64,000 bases of DNA from Chryseobacterium artocarpi (GTDB lineage: Bacteria > Bacteroidota > Bacteroidia > Flavobacteriales > Weeksellaceae): the NCBI RefSeq assembly GCF_001684975.1, contig NZ_MAYH01000001.1, positions 496,001 to 560,000 on the forward strand, written 5' to 3'. The position numbers and the translations under genes are program-made. Shown here one piece after another: positions 62,186 through 64,000 of this stretch; position 1 is the stretch's first letter, and each line of letters starts with the position of its first letter. The notes beneath the pieces are model-generated. The model did not search any database, was not told the DNA's origin, and worked only from the letters and a program-made list of their open reading frames with translations.

Positions 62186-63388
62186 ATGAAGGAATTTTTC
62201 CGTCTTTTAAAACGTGAGTTCAAGCTTTTTATCGGCAATTCTACCTTAAGGACTGTGTTCTTTTTGGCACCAGTCTTTTATGCAACCTTGCTGGGGTTTG
62301 TCTACAAAAGCGGAAAAGTTGAAAATACTCCTGTACTCGTTGTTGACAGAGACAATACTCCTTTGTCAAACCAATTGACGGAAATGCTGGATGATAATAA
62401 AAGCATCAAGATCATCAAGTATTTACAGGAACCTTTAAGTATAAAAGATGAAGTAATCAGGCATGAAGCAGCAGCGGTTGTTATTATTCCCTCGCGCTTT
62501 GAAGGAGATATGCTTCAGAAAAAATATCCTGAACTGAACGTTTATATCAATACAGGAAACGTTCTCACAGCAAACTTCGCTTCAAAAGCACTTCAGCTTA
62601 CCATCGGAACATTTTCTGCTGGAGCATCTATCAAAGCCCTACAAAAAGCGGGAATGCCGGCTGCAAAAGCCGCTACACAATACGAGCCTTTCAAAGCCAA
62701 TTATATTACACTTTTCAATACCACGGGAAACTATCTGATCTTTATGTGGCCTGCAATGCTGGCTGTAGTATTACAACAGGTGATTTTATTGGCAATGGCA
62801 GTGAGTTTTGCCGCAGAATTTGAAAGAGGATCCTTTGTAAAAGAATACCGAAAAATGAAAAAATGGGCATTTCCAACGATGTTAATTAAAGTAATTCCCA
62901 TCTGGATTTCCTCTATTCTGATCGTAAGTATTTATTACTTTATGCATATGATTTTCAGGGTTCCGATGCCGGAAGGAATATTCAATTTTATTCTTCTGAC
63001 CTCTGTTTTTGTGGGCTCTGCCTCTTTCCTTGGTGTATTTATCAGTATATTAATTCCGGATGCATTGAAAGCAACACAGATTCTTATGGTTATTGCTTCA
63101 CCAGCTTTCATCATCAGTGGTTTTACATGGCCATTAAGTGCGATGCCTGCATTCGTTCAGTTTATCGCTAATATTATCCCGTTAACCCCTTTTTTACAGG
63201 CGTTTAAAATCTTATTGATTCAAAAAGGTTCTGTAGAACTTACCTATCCATATTTAGAACATCTAAGTATTCTTCTGATAATTTATGCTATTATAGGATG
63301 GATTGCTTTAAAAATTAAGCTTTGGTTTATCTTTAAAAAAGAAACATCTCAGGAAATTGAAGTAGAAGGAACGTCTGAAATAGAGTAG
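62186..63388 (+). CDS. ABC-2 type transport permease
   Basis: The 400-residue protein has the ABC-2 layout: one membrane helix near the start (VFFLAPVFYATLLGFVY), a large periplasmic domain of about 150 residues (VLVVDRDNTPLSNQLTEM), then five helices (YLIFMWPAMLAVVLQQVILLAMAV; ILIVSIYYFMHMIF; LLTSVFVGSASFLGVFISILIP; ATQILMVIASPAFIISGFTWPLSAMP; LLIIYAIIGWIALKI). No ATPase and no second permease gene follow within the window. Exports drugs or lipids with TolC and HlyD. Confidence 0.88.
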   Translation: MKEFFRLLKREFKLFIGNSTLRTVFFLAPVFYATLLGFVYKSGKVENTPVLVVDRDNTPLSNQLTEMLDDNKSIKIIKYLQEPLSIKDEVIRHEAAAVVIIPSRFEGDMLQKKYPELNVYINTGNVLTANFASKALQLTIGTFSAGASIKALQKAGMPAAKAATQYEPFKANYITLFNTTGNYLIFMWPAMLAVVLQQVILLAMAVSFAAEFERGSFVKEYRKMKKWAFPTMLIKVIPIWISSILIVSIYYFMHMIFRVPMPEGIFNFILLTSVFVGSASFLGVFISILIPDALKATQILMVIASPAFIISGFTWPLSAMPAFVQFIANIIPLTPFLQAFKILLIQKGSVELTYPYLEHLSILLIIYAIIGWIALKIKLWFIFKKETSQEIEVEGTSEIE

Positions 63389-63487
63389 TATGTTTTTTAA
63401 TCCCTCTGATTCTTAACCTCATTAATTATTATCTCAAAACCGGCAACAAAAAATTTGTAGTCGATAAAAATCAAACGAAAAAACTAA

Positions 63488-63495
63488 TATATTTG
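63488..63495 (+). promoter_or_regulatory. TAnnTTTG -7 element for DUF1569 gene
   Basis: TATATTTG lies 24 bp upstream of the start codon. Confidence 0.45.
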
Positions 63496-63518
63496 TCTAT
63501 AGTTAATTTAGAAAGTAT

Positions 63519-63974
63519 ATGGAAAATGTATTTGATGCAAAAGATGCTCAGAACTACATAGATAGAATAAACAAACTCGTTGAAGATACTCATGGATTAT
63601 GGGGGAAAATGACAGTAGACCAAATGTTGGCGCACTGTTGTGTAACTTATGAAATGATATACGAGCCGGAAAAGCATAAAAAGCCGGGAGCGATTGCTAA
63701 GTTTATTCTGAAAACTTTTGTGAAACCTAAAGTGGTGGGTGAGAAATCATACCCGAGAGATTCCCCTACAGCCCCTCAGTTTTTAGTGACGGGAAGAAAA
63801 AACTTTGATGAGGAAAAAGTAAGACTGATTGGTTTTATTCAGAAAACACAGCAGTTGGGAGCAGATGCCTTCGATGGTAAAGAATCTTTCTCTTTTGGAA
63901 AACTAAATGCGCAGGAATGGAATAATATGTTTGCAAAACATCTGAACCATCACCTGTCACAATTCGGAGTTTAA
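63519..63974 (+). CDS. DUF1569 family protein (DinB-like fold)
   Basis: The 151-residue protein has the DUF1569 pattern: WGKMTVDQMLAHCCVTYEM, KPKVVGEKSYPRDSPTAPQFL, and HLNHHLSQFGV at the C-terminus. Conserved His residues (MLAHCC, HLNHHL) form a likely metal site as in DinB/YfiT proteins. Reaction is unknown; relatives include thiol-dependent transferases. Confidence 0.82.
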   Translation: MENVFDAKDAQNYIDRINKLVEDTHGLWGKMTVDQMLAHCCVTYEMIYEPEKHKKPGAIAKFILKTFVKPKVVGEKSYPRDSPTAPQFLVTGRKNFDEEKVRLIGFIQKTQQLGADAFDGKESFSFGKLNAQEWNNMFAKHLNHHLSQFGV

Positions 63975-63984
63975 AAATCACCGT

Positions 63985-64000
63985 ATGAAAAAACTTTTAT
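63985..64000 (+). CDS. Start of a further gene, cut by window end
   Basis: ATGAAAAAACTTTTAT begins a possible signal-peptide-like product (MKKLL) 10 bp after the DUF1569 stop; only five codons are visible. Confidence 0.3.

Overview
The window looks like chromosomal DNA of a Flavobacteriia member close to Chryseobacterium. The evidence is low GC, lipoproteins and Gln-terminated signal peptides, a type IX secretion C-terminal domain, Bacteroidota-type TAnnTTTG -7 promoter elements, and families typical of that group (DUF6624, KGG-motif stress proteins, S23 four-helix-bundle protein, LigD/Ku). All functional calls rest on motif recognition by eye; no database was searched.

Layout. 0-4.4 kb: a secreted RCC1 double-propeller protein, a PhzF-like protein and a small membrane protein. 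4.9-9.7 kb: three consecutive tail-fibre-like genes with no other phage gene beside them. 10-14.3 kb: secreted alpha/beta hydrolase, S41 protease and beta-lactamase-fold hydrolase. 14.8-20.3 kb: an AT-rich accessory block with a DUF6624 protein, an IS982 remnant, a Gabija-type defence pair (GajA-like OLD nuclease plus GajB-like helicase), a small HTH regulator and a divergent, strongly structured RNA candidate. 21-22.5 kb: an unknown protein and a DapB-like reductase lacking the usual catalytic His pair.

23-38.5 kb is the most coherent region. It is a stress island with two SDR dehydrogenases, three tandem Crp/Fnr regulators, a KGG-motif protein, a YciE/YciF-like ferritin-fold protein, an HPII-type catalase, a CinA/PncC-like amidohydrolase, Ku, LigD (split by an A10-tract frameshift), NDH-2 and an lmo0937-type membrane peptide. 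Four copies of an 18-bp palindrome (TTATGA-N6-TCATAA, one mismatch in one copy) lie in this island. Each is centred 29.5-30.5 bp upstream of a TAnnTTTG element, the geometry of an activator-dependent promoter. I propose that the Crp/Fnr paralogues run a general stress regulon through these sites.

38.7-45.9 kb: AraC regulator with a hydrolase, acetyltransferase, YdeI-like protein, epoxide-hydrolase-like protein, tRNA-Arg(ACG), a siderophore/cobalamin-type binding lipoprotein and MtgA. 45.9-51 kb: SpecificRecomb membrane protein, a Cys-rich bacteriocin-like peptide, and a dciA-like gene, S23 protein gene, recF and UbiA-like gene on the minus strand. 51-58.4 kb: a giant alpha-2-macroglobulin without its thioester, followed by two ecotin genes. 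These arose by a tandem duplication of about 786 bp and differ mostly at the protease-reactive loop, so this is a periplasmic protease-inhibitor locus. 58.4-64 kb: a thrombospondin-type-3-repeat protein, a TolC/HlyD/ABC-2 permease export operon and a DUF1569 protein.
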